Part shown: one piece after another, positions 1 to 12,951 of the stretch
Layout: every line of letters begins with the position of its first letter
Position numbering within the stretch: position 1 is the stretch's first letter
Assembly (NCBI GenBank): GCA_019155185.1
Contig: CM032794.1
Coordinates: forward strand, 5,495,988-5,559,987
DNA length: 64,000 nucleotides
Direction of reading: 5' to 3'
Source: Beaufortia kweichowensis
Taxonomy: Eukaryota > Chordata > Actinopteri > Cypriniformes > Gastromyzontidae
Position numbers and translations under genes: made by a program
The notes under the pieces: generated by a model
The model's database searches: none
Seen by the model: the letters and a program-made list of their open reading frames with translations, nothing else
Told to the model about the DNA's origin: nothing

Positions 1-908
1 AAAAGGGAAGACAACATCCTGGTATTTTCAACAAGCCAAACTAGAGGAGATACAAGTGGAATTGAGAGCCTGACAGAGTCTATATCTTCATGTTTGAAGG
101 GGATAGACACTCAAACACACACAGACACTTCTCTATACACACCCGAGTCTGGATTTACACACAATTCGAAGACTTACACACACGCAGATAAAAGGCTGGA
201 AATGAGTTGCTAATTGTGTCCTGGGATCAACACAGACAAGAAAGGTAAATACTCAATACACACACTTTTGGATTGTTAAAAGACTAATGGACATGGTCAT
301 TGACTGAAGTGGAGAAAGCTGAAGGATACAGGGCAGAAAATCTTTACCAAGCTTTTGTAAACACAGTCTTGTTATACATTCTTAAACACGCAGTATTGGA
401 GTTTCCCCAGTGGGGAATGTTATTGCTTGGAGGTTGCTCTTTCAGGGCTCTGGAGATTTAATGGTGTGCTAAGCTACGGTATATTTTGGTATCAACTTGG
501 TCTTAAATGCTTCTCCTAAAATTCATTAGAAGGAATAAAATTAGACCATTGTCAACCTACAGTGAGAGTTCAGAGCTATTTAATTAATGTGAAAAGCAAA
601 GCTCAGATAATTTGGTCTTAAAAAAATATGTTGAGAAATGTTTGCATTGATTCTGACTTTTGATTGACTTTTATATCTTGGCAAACTGAGTGGTTTGTTT
701 AGAAATCTCATCTGAAACTCAAGAAGAGATACAAAAAGTACAGATCACCAGGTCCTTAACTAGGCACTTAAGCATTTAATCTTTATTTAGTCTCTTGGTA
801 ATTGGTCTACAGGATAAATAACAGAAATAATTAAGGTGTTGTGCACATTATCTCCCTAACCCAGTTTTATGTGCACAATCAACAACAAAAATAAGCCATT
901 GTACAGTA
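1..908. other. Non-coding intronic stretch
   Basis: There are CACA-rich words near 100-200 and otherwise AT-rich sequence. A donor-like AAAG|GTAAAT occurs at 245, which could belong to a 5' non-coding lrfn4 exon, but nothing else supports that. No reading frame of note. Confidence 0.4.
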
Positions 909-909
909 G

Positions 910-1870
910 GTTAATTCTCTCCGAAACATAAATGCTATGAAACATTATGTTAATTATATTAAACTACATTAACCCTCATCCAAAAACATAAATACTAGAA
1001 AAAATGTACTCTCCAAAAATACTGAAAAGTATTTAGTTGCTTTAAACTACATTAAAACCCTTTCAAAAACATCAATACCAGAAAATATTTAATTGTAATA
1101 GTTGCACTAAACTAAGTTAATGACTTTTAAAAAATATAAATACTAGAAAATATTTAGTTGCACTATACTACATTAATGCTTCTCCAAAATGCTAAATATT
1201 AGAAAATAATTAGTTGCAGTGAACTACATTACCGCCCCTCCAAAGTAACAAATAATAAAACATACTACGTTACATACTACACCCAAAACATAAATACTAG
1301 AAAACACTTAAAAGTTGCATTAAAATACATCAACAACTCTCCAAAAACAAAAAACTCAAAAGTATTTAGTTGCTTTAAACAACATTAAAAACCCAAAACA
1401 TAAATACTAGAAAATATTTAATTGCATTAAAGTACATTAACAACTCTCTAAAAACATAAATACTAGAAAACACTTAGTTGCACTAAACTACATTAATGTC
1501 TCTCCAAAAGCAAAACACAAATACCAGAAAATATTTAGTTGCTTCAAGTACATTAACAACTCTCCAAAAACATAAATACCAGAAAATATTTAGTTGCTTC
1601 AAGTACATTAACAACTCTCCAAAAACATAAATACCAGAAAATATTTAGTTGCTTCAAGTACATTAACAACTCTCCAAAAACATAAATACCAGAAAATATT
1701 TAGTTGCTTCAAGTACATTAACAACTCTCCAAAAACATAAATACCAGAAAATATTTAGTTCCACTGAACTACATTAATGCCTCTCCAAAAATGTAAATAC
1801 TAGAAAATACTTATTTGCACCAAGCTACATTAATGCCTCTGCGAAAATGTAAATACTATGACATATTTCA
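910..1870. repeat. 55-bp tandem minisatellite, about 17 copies
   Basis: The unit is of the form CTCTCCAAAAACATAAATAC followed by CAGAAAATATTTAGTTGC and TTCAAGTACATTAACAA, 55 bp. Four consecutive units at 1543-1762 are identical at every base, while the outer copies (from about 910 and up to 1870) are increasingly diverged. This pattern of homogenised centre and decayed edges is typical of a minisatellite maintained by unequal exchange or slippage. Confidence 0.9.
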
Positions 1871-2614
1871 AGAATATAGCAATTATGATGGGTGTGTGTT
1901 TTCAGGTGTTGCCACACAGCACTTATGCATGCACCTGCTTCCATGGTATTGGAAGCGTGACACACACACTCATTCTTTACTCCCACCAGTGAAATACAGA
2001 TGTGCATCAGTTATTCATAGACCACAGGGAATGTCGTGAGCCATTTATTTTTTCATCTTTGTTCCCTCTTTCACTCTCACATTCTGGCATAAACACAAGC
2101 ACATGTCCAATAGTAGTTAGTGCAGTGACACAACACAAAAGAGATTTTACAGTGTTAATATGACTGCACACATACAAACACACACACACACACATAAAAA
2201 GCTGAAGTGCTCTACAACACATGCTTCTCTTTGCATATTCATGGACACACATAAGACACTTTACACAGCTATAGGCTCTCTGGCACTTATGCTGTACTAG
2301 TGTGTCTGTGCCGTTAAGTAAGTGAGAGGTTGCTTTAAAAGCAGCATGGGTGCGCTGTCACCATGCCAACATCAATGCCAGCATCCCATACTTCAGGGAC
2401 CGCCCCACACAACACATTTGTCTTCAATATTTTTTTGTTCTCAAAGTCTGTATCAGAGCTCTTGATCAATCTGGGCAATCGACCAACCATTAGCTTCACC
2501 AGCTTGACTCACAGAAGAGCTTAATGTTCATGTGTATTTTTTCTACTTCCTTATTTTCTGTTAAACTGCTTTAGAAGAAGCTTCTTTTCTTTCTATTGCT
2601 TCTACCTTCATGTC

Positions 2615-2618
<4 letters not shown>
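1871..2618. other. Non-coding stretch
   Basis: AT-rich intron with a short CA run near 2178-2195. No coding signal on either strand. Confidence 0.5.

Positions 2619-2707
<89 letters not shown>
2619..2707. repeat. (CT)n microsatellite, about 44 repeats
   Basis: Uninterrupted CT dinucleotides over 89 bp. It creates spurious Ser-Leu reading frames on the + strand. Confidence 0.98.
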
Positions 2708-2711
<4 letters not shown>

Positions 2712-3023
2712 AGAGTCTTGGTTGATAAAGGTTGGCCATGTGAGATTACATTCTGTCAGGATAGCATTAAATCCTTGGTTATGCTTAAAAATGGTTATGG
2801 TAATACATTACAAGGCTTTTTGTGTGAGTGTGCATGTGCAATACTTAAATGCAAGATACAGACTGACAGAAATATGGATCACATTATACAGAGCATTAAA
2901 CAGATTACAGTGCCTAAGGGTCAGAGTTTCTATTCTGCTGAATCATTTCTCTTTAAAAAGAGATATCTAAAAGGGAAGCACAGGAAATGAGGAAAACGAT
3001 AAGAACAACATGCTGACTTGTAC

Positions 3024-3152
3024 AGAGACAGACAGACAGACAGATGAGAAGATGGCTAACATATAGGGATGCGTGGATGGACAGATGATGGATAAGTGAG
3101 TTCATGATGAAATGAGCAAGAAATGTGAATGGATGGTTGGATGGATAGTCAG
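3024..3152. repeat. Degenerate GACA/GATG tetranucleotide repeats
   Basis: A short (ACAG)n run (GACAGACAGACAGACAG) grades into dispersed GATG/GGAT words to about 3152. Simple-sequence DNA in the pc intron. Confidence 0.75.
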
Positions 3153-3159
3153 TAGGCAC

Positions 3160-6100
3160 GATGGATCAATGCAGCGAGTTTGGCAGTGATGTGCTGTGAG
3201 GGTCACTGCTGGGTCAGAGATAAATAAGACTCTTCTGAAATCTGAATTTATCTGCGAGTGTCCAAAAGTTTCTCCATCACTGCCTAATACATCAAAACAT
3301 AAAAATGTTCTCCTGCTGGTAACACAAACATGTCAATACATTTGCTATTTTGTGGTATTTGCAGAGTAACAAGCATATTGCTTATATCAGGGTATTTTCA
3401 AAAAGAATTACTATTCTCCAAGGTATTAAGATTCGGTGCATAGCCCGGTGCTACAGACGTAAATGTCTGAAATGGTGGGTTATTGCTTTTCTAAGTGGCT
3501 GGACTTATTGGACGATTTTAGCTGGCAGGAACGATAAAACAGGTAAAAAGTTTCCAGAAATGTACTAAAGGAGAGACACGAGCCATATCTACAGACCACA
3601 TAGCCATGAACAAAAAAAGCACTCTTCTCTTCTATCATGTCTATCTACTCTTTCTTCATAATTTCTCTTTAATCATAGCCACTCCATCTCTTTCTCTCTC
3701 TCATGAGAGTTCCTCTCAGATACTTGATGGATCACTGTTGTCAGGCTGTCATCCTCCTGCACTTCAGTGTATCTTTGTGTCTGCGTGTGTATGATGAGAA
3801 CCAAAGCAAATTCTTTTGCTCATAGGTTGTTCTTTCATAACCTTGGAAACTTTCATGTAATTTACACTCACGTTTCAAAAATATCTCTGCTTTCCAGAAA
3901 TTCATTAGCAGAGTAGTAAAAAATAAATACAGAGAAACTGAGACATAGTACAGAGATATACTGTAAAACTACTATGAATAGCATAGCTCAGATAAATTGG
4001 TCTTGGGAGAATTTGGTGATAAATACATTGGTTTGTAGTAAAACCTTTAATTGCAGTCTAGATACATCCGAGTATAGTTTGAGACATTGTTAAGATCTCA
4101 GACCCTCATACAGTAGGAAACAAATGTGAGATTAATCTGAGGAACATGAGTCTCTGACGGCTTTCTATTTAATCCCATCTACATGTCTTTCTTCTTCTTG
4201 GTGACGATATGACACTGATGATGTAAAACAAGGAGATAAAAACAAGAAAGATGAAATCCATTTGCCAGAGTGTGTATAAATGTGTATAAAAAGATCTCTG
4301 ACACACACGTTTTATTCTGTGCATGTCAGTGTCAGAAATCATTTTAACCCAAGAGGCTTTAGCAAATCATACTGTAGATCCTCTTTGTTGCACAGATAAT
4401 AAATCTCAGATTATTTCACAATAAGATATTTCATTAGAGGTTCAAAGTCTTTAATCCACAGATCAATGGATATGAATGATTTATACTGTATACATTCATA
4501 CTGTAAACCTATTTTTACATCTACACAACATCATAATACTGTGACCCATGACACCAATCTAAACCTCATCTCATACACACAAACATACACACACAATCTA
4601 GCTAGCACACAAAGGTTTTACAGTTTCTCCCCTTGAGAAAGTAGAAATTATATTACATCTTATAGCTACAGAATGCTGCTGGTCTCTTTCTTTGTTTATG
4701 TCTTTGTGTATGACTGTTTGTTTGTAGTTGAGATATAAAATTATAGTGTTGCACTATAAGTCCTGCCCTGCTATTCAGTGGAAACACAATTACACTGCTG
4801 AATCTTCAACACCACAAGAAATCATATTGTGAATTTATATTTGTTGTCTGAATTGAATGTGATCAGATAAGGAGTGTGTGATGAAAATAATACAAAAGTG
4901 ACTTCATGTCTTTCTATTCCATTGTTTTTTACTGGCAACATACAAAAACAAACCGACAGCACAGCCAATGTAATCTGATTCACAAATGAATGACTCTTAT
5001 GAATCAAACTACCTTTTTTCTGCATTCATCAAAGCAGTTGAATAACCATTTCGTATTTCATACTTCAGGTAGTGAAAGATACACGTTGCAAAAATAAAAC
5101 ATTAAATAGTATTAAAAATAGGTTAGAAAACTCCTTTTAGTGCGTAGTTAGCACCAATTACTCCTACAGAATTCTGCAGAAGCAATGGAATATATAATGT
5201 GTTTACACCACAGTGAATATCTTAAAAAAAATGTAACCATAAAAAACAACAAAGATTTCTGAAAAAAAAAAAAAAAATGAGGACATATCACAATACAAGA
5301 CAGTTGTTTCGGTGACAGCTCAGTGAGGGCTGTGTTTAGGGAGTCAGGTTGCCCTGGAAAACTGTCTTACTGGAAAAAATCTTGCTTTGCGACTTGAGCG
5401 TTGAGAGGAGAGTAAAACTGAGCTGAGATGCTAATGATTCTTACTGGGTCAATGTCGCTTCAATTAGTCTTTCAGCTACCGCATGTGCGTGTGACTATTC
5501 TCTCCTTTGAATTGTCTTGTGTGGTACGCAACGTAATTGATGTGATAATCATTAGCAAAAGCTCATCTGCTTTGTGGCCACAGAGACCCTGACAACAGCA
5601 GCAAAGCTCTGTGCGTGATTTAATGTGCACCAGTGAGGAATAAGGGGAGAAAGAGGTGTGTTAAGGACAGTGTGTGTTGATGAAAGGCGGCTAAGGGAGT
5701 TGCTAAGTGCAGGAAAATGTTCGGAATGGACCAAACACACACACCATAATCGGGGTCATTACCGGGGTAAAGCCAAGCACTTCCAATAGTTTCATTCAGT
5801 CTGAATCATGAATAACATTAAGGATTACAAAAGGATTACCAGAATTTATATTCATCTAATCTACCCACCACCACATACATAAACACGCTTCTATTCTCCC
5901 GAGCAGATAAAATTAGACCAAGACAAGCGTCGGCATGTGCTGAACTAGGGAATATGCCACGGAACATAAGAAAAGAGAAGGAGGATGATCTGTGGAAGAG
6001 GAGTTATAATGTTGAGGAAGGTTGGCTATCTATCCTGGATGACCGGATCGATGGGGAAAAGAGACAAGATCTATTTTGGCCAGCGTGCTCTCAAGTGGCC

Positions 6101-7519
6101 AAAGATGGTGAGAGAAAGAAAGAGAGAGCGAGGGAGGAGGGGTACTTTAACTAATGTTGCATCACATCTCAAGTTACCTCAAGGGCAAATGGGAAGAGTA
6201 GGCAAAGGTGATAAGCAAAACACTGGGTTATAAGGGGAAACTGAAAGAGAGGGGCGTGGAGTGGAAACGGGGAGGGAGAGGATAGGAAGGTCAAAGGAGG
6301 GCGGAGGTGGACCGCAAAAACAGACTGGAGGAATTCAAAGAAAGGAGGAGAGACAGATGAAGAAGATAGTTTTGAATAGAGACGGTTGATTGGGGCATTG
6401 TTTATTTGCACATCGTGCCTGTGTTGTTTTAGCAGTCAATTTACTAAGAGACTAATGTTAAAGTAAACAACAAGCAATGGCGGAAACACACACAAAAGTC
6501 ACATTAGAAATTGCACATCTTTGTATGTGCTTCACCCACTATTTCACAGATCTATAATCACATTTGAAAACTACTCTCTTATTTGTAATCACTATGTATT
6601 AAAAACGATTTATATGCCACTTAGTCTTCTAATGTCTGAATAAGTAAAAAAATAAATAAAGTAAAAATAAATATTAGTAAATCTCTCATTCATTCCTTTT
6701 TAATCTGTCACCTAGTAATTCCACTATCACTTACTATTCTGCAGACAGAGCAAGAGATACAAAATTGTAAGTCCTTGAATCAATCTAAGATGCTTTTAGT
6801 ACAATTATGCCTTTTTATATGTACATTTTTATGATTATAATAGCAGCGAATCATAATTCTCACAATTTTACTGCAGTAACAATAACTGCAAAGTATATTG
6901 TTGTGGTTACCACTGTCAATTTCAGTGAGGGACAGATTGTACAGCAACAACATCTCATCAAGTATTTTTTTCTATGTGACATTATAAATACCTCCCATTA
7001 CTGCAGAAGAAAAGCCGCCAAGGACTCATCCATAACGCATATAATAACACAATTAGAATTTGCTGCCGTTTTATGAGGAATGCTCTAAAAAACAGCGTAA
7101 TTGAATAAGGTCTGATTGCTCCCCAGTTATATTTATCTGCATTTTTTAGTTCAATGACACTGCAAAAACCTTTCTTTAAAATTTACATAATTACTGTGCT
7201 GTGCTGTTTGTAATACCAGAGATGGGAGAGCAACCACTTGCTTTGCTAATGAGGTGTTCGCGGGTACGTGAAGTGCTGCATGGGCACAAACGTTTGGAAA
7301 CGGTTACTTAAAAATCGCTCTTACAGATCTGTGTGTCAGCTGTCAGGAGGACAATGTTTGATTCAGAGCTGTGGTTCACATTCCCGCTCAGGAGATGCTG
7401 ATTCACATCATCGTTTTCTTTGGCTTGTACCTGCACGATTATATGCACTTAGTGTTAAACTCCATTTAAAGAACATTTGCTGCAAAGTACTAAAGCAGGA
7501 CAGAAGTACATTCTAATGC
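3160..7519. other. Non-coding stretch
   Basis: 4.4 kb of AT-rich intron with a short poly(A) at 5262-5277 and a purine-rich patch at 6100-6320. Frames present are short and low-complexity. I see no exon, RNA gene or mobile element that I can name. Confidence 0.5.
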
Positions 7520-7589
7520 TTCAGCTAAGATATGAAGGTGTGGCGATAGCAGACTGCTGCTATCTCCACACCTTCATATCTTAGCTGAA
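7520..7589. repeat. Near-perfect 70-nt hairpin (33-bp arms, 4-nt loop)
   Basis: Arm 7520-7552 begins TTCAGCTAAGATATGAAGG. Arm 7557-7589 is its reverse complement with a single C/A difference (GTGGCGATAG against GTGGAGATAG). The loop is ACTG at 7553-7556. It is not the terminal repeat of any element recognised nearby. It could be a recent palindromic duplication or a hairpin RNA precursor; neither is shown by sequence alone. Confidence 0.9.
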
Positions 7590-8138
7590 ACCCATATTTG
7601 AGGATGACAACTTAACAAATTTTCCATGCCCAAACCTACAATTAGCATTTTTATGCAATGATTATCTGTCATTCTTGTGTTTGCACCTATTAGTTTATCT
7701 CCGTTTTCAGCTTGGTAACATAAGTCTTATGCACTAAAGTTTGCATTAGGACTTTATTTGTATTGATTATGTTACTGTATAGTTGACCTCATTTTTAGGT
7801 TAAAGCTCCCACATCATTAAGAATGAAACATTCTTTAGCACAGTCTGTTCAGAGGAGATCGATTCAGTGTGCATGTCTGTACAAGTAAAGTGAGTGCCAG
7901 CCAAACATCCATGTATTTGTGGCTCTCATCTCTGTTGAAGCAAACCCCTTATCTGCCACAAAAAACACAGGCATGTAAAGTAAGGCATATACTGCTTTGT
8001 AAAAAGCGCTAATGCAGTAGCATTGCTTTTGGGGGTTCTAAATATGTACACAAAATAAATGTTATATGCATTTTCTATAATCAAGTGTGATCAGACATAG
8101 TTTACTATGCAGAACAATTGTATATACTTACATGCTTT
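7590..8138. other. Non-coding stretch
   Basis: AT-rich intronic sequence between the hairpin and the inverted-repeat element. Nothing recognisable. Confidence 0.5.
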
Positions 8139-8590
8139 AAAAAGGTTCTTCACAGCAATGCCATGCACAAAATAACCATTTTTGGTTCCTAAAAGAACCA
8201 TTCAGTCCAAGGTTCTTAAAAGAACTATTTCTTTCTTAACCTGATAACCGTCACTGCACATATTGAGCATGAGAATGCACAACAGAAATGACTACAGTTT
8301 TTTACATTTTTGATATTTCAAAATATTATTTACATGAACATTTTAAAAATCTAAACAAATAAAATAACTTTACAAAAAATAAAAATCAAGTAAAAAACTA
8401 AAATCTAAAATGAAAAAAAAAATTGTAGATCAAAATTTTCAGTGACAGTTAACAGGTTGACTTTTTATAGCATAAAAACCTATTCCTTTACAAAGAACCA
8501 AAGGTTCTCTAGATGCTAAAGGTTCTTTATCCACACAGGCAGAAATGGTTCTTTTATGGCATTGTGAAGCACCTTAATTTTGAAGAGTGT
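8139..8590. mobile_element. GGTTCTT-family small inverted-repeat element (MITE-like)
   Basis: The left end AAAAGGTTCTTCACAGCAAT and the reverse complement of the right end (ACACTCTTCAAAATTAAGGT, then GCTTCACAATGCC) are related. The interior repeats AAAGAACCA/TGGTTCTTT words in both orientations. A second member lies at 21597-21800, beginning ACACTCTTAAAAATAAAG. The family is common in cyprinid genomes (recollection). It ends 66 bp before the acceptor of the first lrfn4 coding exon. Confidence 0.75.
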
Positions 8591-8656
8591 ATTTAGAGCT
8601 AAAGAGAAACTTTATTCTTGCAACACTGATTGTTTATCTTTTCTTTCCTTTTCTAG

Positions 8657-10400
8657 GTCTGTGATTCACTCTCCTATCTACCATGCCAGACTCCCCACCC
8701 CTTCAGCCATTCAGAAAATCACATCCGTCCCTCATTGTATGCCATCCAAACAGCAACACATCACCCTCATCACAGACTCATGCATCTCTCCACCTGAAAC
8801 GGAATATCCACAAACCCTCAGACACAATTTGTCAACCCTCTTCTTTACTGTGGTCAAAGTTTACCAGCAGAAACTCACTCCGGGAAACAGCCTCAACGTT
8901 TGCATTACTGCACTGGTTTATATTGATCACCTGTGCCTGTTTGCTGCCTGCTCTGATTGGTCAGATTCCAGGAGCAGTAGCTGGGGAGACGTGGGGCGTG
9001 GTCTCAGCGTGCCCCTTCCACTGCGTATGCAGGAATCTCTCAGAGTCCCTGAGCACGCTCTGTGCTGACAAAGGCCTACTTTTTGTTCCCCCAAACGTGG
9101 ACCGGCGGACCGTTGAGCTCCGCCTCGCCGACAACTTCATACGAGAGGTGGGAGGAGCTGATTTTGCCAACATGACGGGATTGGTGGATTTGACTCTATC
9201 TAGAAATACAATCAGTCAGATTCGGCCAATGGCCTTTGCAGATTTGGAAAGCCTACGTTCGTTGCACTTGGATGGCAACCGACTGATAGAGCTGGGCCCA
9301 CGAGACTTACTAGGCATGATAAATTTGCAGCATCTTATTCTCAACAACAATCAAATTATTAACATCTCCTCTGAGGCCTTTGATGACTTTCTTATGACTC
9401 TAGAGGATTTGGACTTATCCTACAACAATCTGCTCAAAGCACCCTGGGATGCCATTCAGAGCATGGCCAGCCTACATACATTAAACCTGGATCACAATCT
9501 TATTGACCAGATTGATGAGGGCTCCTTTAGTGAACTCTACAAACTAGCCAGATTGGATATGACTTCAAATCGTCTAAAGACTTTACCACCTGATCCGTTG
9601 TTCGCTCGCTCACAAACAGGGGTAATAAGCCCCACACCCTACAATGCAGTGATCAACTTAAATTTTGGGGGAAACCCATTACACTGTAACTGTGAACTGC
9701 TCTGGTTAAGGCGTCTGATCCGCAGTGATGATATGGAGACGTGCGCTACACCGACTCATTTAGCGGGACGCTATTTTTGGTCAATACCTGAAGAGGAATT
9801 TGCCTGTGAACCTCCACTCATTACCAGACACACAAACAAACTCTGGGTGTTGGAGGGTCAAAAGGCAACGCTCAAATGTCGTGCCATTGGTGATCCAGAG
9901 CCAGTGGTGCACTGGGTCTCACCGGATGACCGCATCATTGGCAATTCCAGCCGCACCACATCTTTCCGCAACGGCACGCTGGAGCTGCTCGTAACTGTTG
10001 CTCGCGATGACGGTACCTACACTTGCATCGCCATCAACGCTGCAGGTGAGGCAACGTCTCTGGTTGACCTGAAAGTCATCCCCCTCCCTCATCGTGGAAA
10101 TGGAACAGTACTGTTAGCTCGTGACCCTGGATCATCAGACATTACCAGAGGGAAAGCTTCTAGTGGGCAAAGTCCTGGCCCGGACACTAACACTGACCTG
10201 CAGGAGGGACAGGAGGAGGGTCAGATTGAGAGCGAGGATGGGGTCAGCGAAGGGGGTGAGGAACAGATGGTGGGCGTGCAGGGGGTGACGTCCACATCAG
10301 CTCAAGTGAGGTGGGAAAATCGTCGATTGACGGGAGCCAACCTGGTGTGGATGTATCAGCTACAGTACAACTGCACTGCCGATGAGACTCTTGTTTACAG
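8657..10400 (+). CDS. lrfn4: lrfn4 (SALM3) coding exon 1: signal region, LRRs, Ig domain, start of FN3
   Basis: Type I synaptic adhesion-like membrane protein; LRFN/SALM proteins act at synapses and bind presynaptic receptor phosphatases (family knowledge). The exon follows an acceptor (TTTTCTAG, ends 8656). The reading frame opens at ATG 8683 and runs to donor ACAG|GTGAGT at 10401, ending two bases into an Arg codon. Residues from that ATG: polar extension 1-72; hydrophobic signal-like segment about 73-95; LRR N-cap 110-127 (CPFHCVCRNLSESLSTLC); leucine-rich repeats about 140-325; LRR C-cap from 331 (NPLHCNCELLWLRRL); Ig C2 domain about 378-466 with Cys399/Cys448 and YTC; acidic linker about 470-528; FN3 from about 530. 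The wording VPPNVDRRTVELRLADNFI and LHTLNLDHNLID fits LRFN4 better than LRFN1/2/3/5. No other in-frame ATG lies between 8683 and the LRRs, so either this start or a start in an unseen 5' exon is used. 8657-8682 is 5'UTR if ATG 8683 is right. Confidence 0.95.
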
Positions 10401-10530
10401 GTGAGTCATACAAAATGGCAACTAAATACTGAAAACTCCAAATCATCAACTAAAACTGAAAATATAATCAAGAACATTAAAATGCTGCAAATAATAAAAT
10501 ATTGTGAATAGAATACATTGTATAATAGAA

Positions 10531-11160
10531 TACAGTACCAGTCAAAAGTTTAGACAAAATTGACGAAAATGTTTCTCCTGATCTTTTAATCTGAAAGTGT
10601 GTATTTCAATGTTTTAAATTACTTTTGTGGACAAAAATATAATTGTGTCAACATATTAATTTCTTTAATTAAGAAACTACAATTTTATCTTAAAACAATA
10701 TTTTTGAAATAGATTACCAAATAATGAATTTAGAGCAGCCAATAAGAGCCCAGGATAGATAGAAATTTCTTCAGTGTTGTCTAAAAAGCATCACAGGTTA
10801 AGACCTCAAGAAACTGGATTATAAAATGTCAAGAATATGATTTTGCAAATTCTAGACAAAGGGTGACTACTTTTTAAGATGATAAAATACTCCATAGTGT
10901 TCATTTTATTGTGTATGATTTTAGTCACAACATAATTCCCACAGTTTTTAAAGATGTAATTTCAATTAAATTTTTTCTTTTTCTCATGAAAGAACTTAAT
11001 ATGTTGGCACAATTATTTTTTGTCTACAAATATAATTTATGCCATTTTAAAATGTTAAAATAATGATAAAGACAGGTTCTTAGCAGTTACACCTATCTTG
11101 CAAGTGGCAATTATCAGAAGAGGTACAAGTGTTGAGTCTCAAGATGAAAAACGGTACTGA
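10531..11160. mobile_element. Foldback element related to the one at 43319
   Basis: It starts TACAGTACCAGTCAAAAGTT. The segment around 10605-10690 (GACAAAAATATAATTGTG, then TCAACATATTAATTTC) recurs inverted at about 10985-11050. The first 330 bp align with the element at 43319-43632, including GCAGCC...AAGAG and GATAGATAGAAATT. The right end reads GGTACTGA. It is best read as two inverted copies of a Tc1/mariner-like non-autonomous element. The right boundary is approximate. Confidence 0.65.
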
Positions 11161-12237
11161 CATAGTACTGACGCAACAACTGTAAAAACTGTCTAGTGCT
11201 TCGTTAGATCACTAAAGATGAGTCACATCACATTTTTAAGCCAGAAGGTTTACATTAACTGCAATGCAGCTTCAAGATCTTCACCTATGATTTTTAAAAT
11301 ACATAAAAAAATGACATTTAACAACGGCTCAATAAGAGATTTTTCCATCTACAGTCACATAACATGCTTATATAACACATTTAATGTGACATTTAACAGC
11401 ATTGCAATAATGAATATGTATGTTCAGATTGTTGTCAGGCTGAATCGTGATAATAATAATGCGCTTCATGTTGAACCCGAGGCTACCGCAGTCCTACTGT
11501 TATCAGTGTCCGCGAACGCTGTCAGACATTTTTGAGACATGTTCAATACATCTTGCGCCCTCTCTGAGACATTATCTATGGCAAGTGACATACACCGTCT
11601 TCATGTTTGTCCTTTATTAAGAGGCTGAGAGGGAGTGAATGTATGTATGTGGTGTGGGAGAACTGCGGGGTGGGAAACTGACACCACAGACATTAAAACT
11701 GACAGGGGGGCTGGTAGAGAGACAGAGCGAAAGAGAAAGAGGGAATGAGAAATAAAGAAAAAGGTGGGACATAGGTAGAGATACAGAGTTTGGCACAGGA
11801 CCCAAGGGAAAGAATAATGAAGTCTCTAAATGAACTTAAACTACAGTGCCAATAAGTATGTCACAACCAATCTTGTCGACGGCCTCCACGACATGAGGAA
11901 GAGGAGCTGAGAGTGAGAAATCCAGAATGAGAGAGATTACTTGTAGGGGGAAAGCTTTTATCTTGTCTTAGGTTTGGTGCCTGGGTGTTTAGACTTGTTA
12001 AAAACAGGAAAATGTTGCAGTGGATGCCAGTGGCATATGCCTAAAAACAATATAAATATTGAAATATAAATGTATGACTATATGAATATACAAAAATGAA
12101 TAAGTATTGAAATAATTATATGAAATAATAACAATAATAATTATTGTTATTGTTATATTAATTTATGTACAATTATTTTCATATTTTATACCATTATTTC
12201 ATATTTATATTTCAATATTTATTTATTTTTAATATTT

Positions 12238-12610
<373 letters not shown>

Positions 12611-12618
12611 ATACATAT

Positions 12619-12951
12619 TAGGGGTGGGAGAAAAAAAAATCGATGCATCGGGATTCTTTCTCTAACGATTCTGAATCGATCCTCAAAGATTCAGAATCGA
12701 TTCTATGTCAGAACTTGTTCATCCTGAATATAACTTTGTTAAAATAAAAGCAATAAAATTAAACTTCAAGATGGGAATACTGTCAAAGAGATTCTAACTA
12801 TAAACAAAAAGCATAAAACTCTTTATTTATTTAAAATGCAAATTTATCATATTTGCAAAAAAATTATATGAAGAATCGTTTTGGAATCGGATCGTGAGTC
12901 CCAGAATCGAATGGGATCGGATCGCGTAGTACCTAAAGATTCCCACCCCTA
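12619..12951. mobile_element. 333-bp hAT-like non-autonomous transposon with 8-bp target duplication
   Basis: The termini TAGGGGTGGGAG and TTCCCACCCCTA are inverted repeats. The element is flanked by a perfect 8-bp direct repeat ATACATAT (12611-12618 and 12952-12959), the target-duplication length of the hAT superfamily. The subterminal regions contain repeated GAATCGAT/ATCGGATCG words. There is no transposase frame, so it would have depended on an enzyme supplied in trans. Confidence 0.92.

Noticed and set aside
1..245. 5' non-coding exon of lrfn4 ending at AAAG|GTAAAT
   Set aside because: A single donor-like word in AT-rich DNA is not enough evidence.
910..1870. Possible CRISPR-like array
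   Set aside because: The repeats are contiguous 55-bp tandem units without unique spacers, in a vertebrate intron.
2596..2990. Ser-Leu repeat frames
   Set aside because: Translation of a (CT)n microsatellite with random tails.
7520..7589. Calling the hairpin a microRNA gene
   Set aside because: The loop is only 4 nt and the arms are nearly perfect, unlike typical vertebrate pre-miRNAs, and I recognise no known mature sequence.
8580..9068. 162-codon plus-strand frame overlapping lrfn4 exon 1
   Set aside because: Out of frame with the LRR coding sequence; no recognisable protein.
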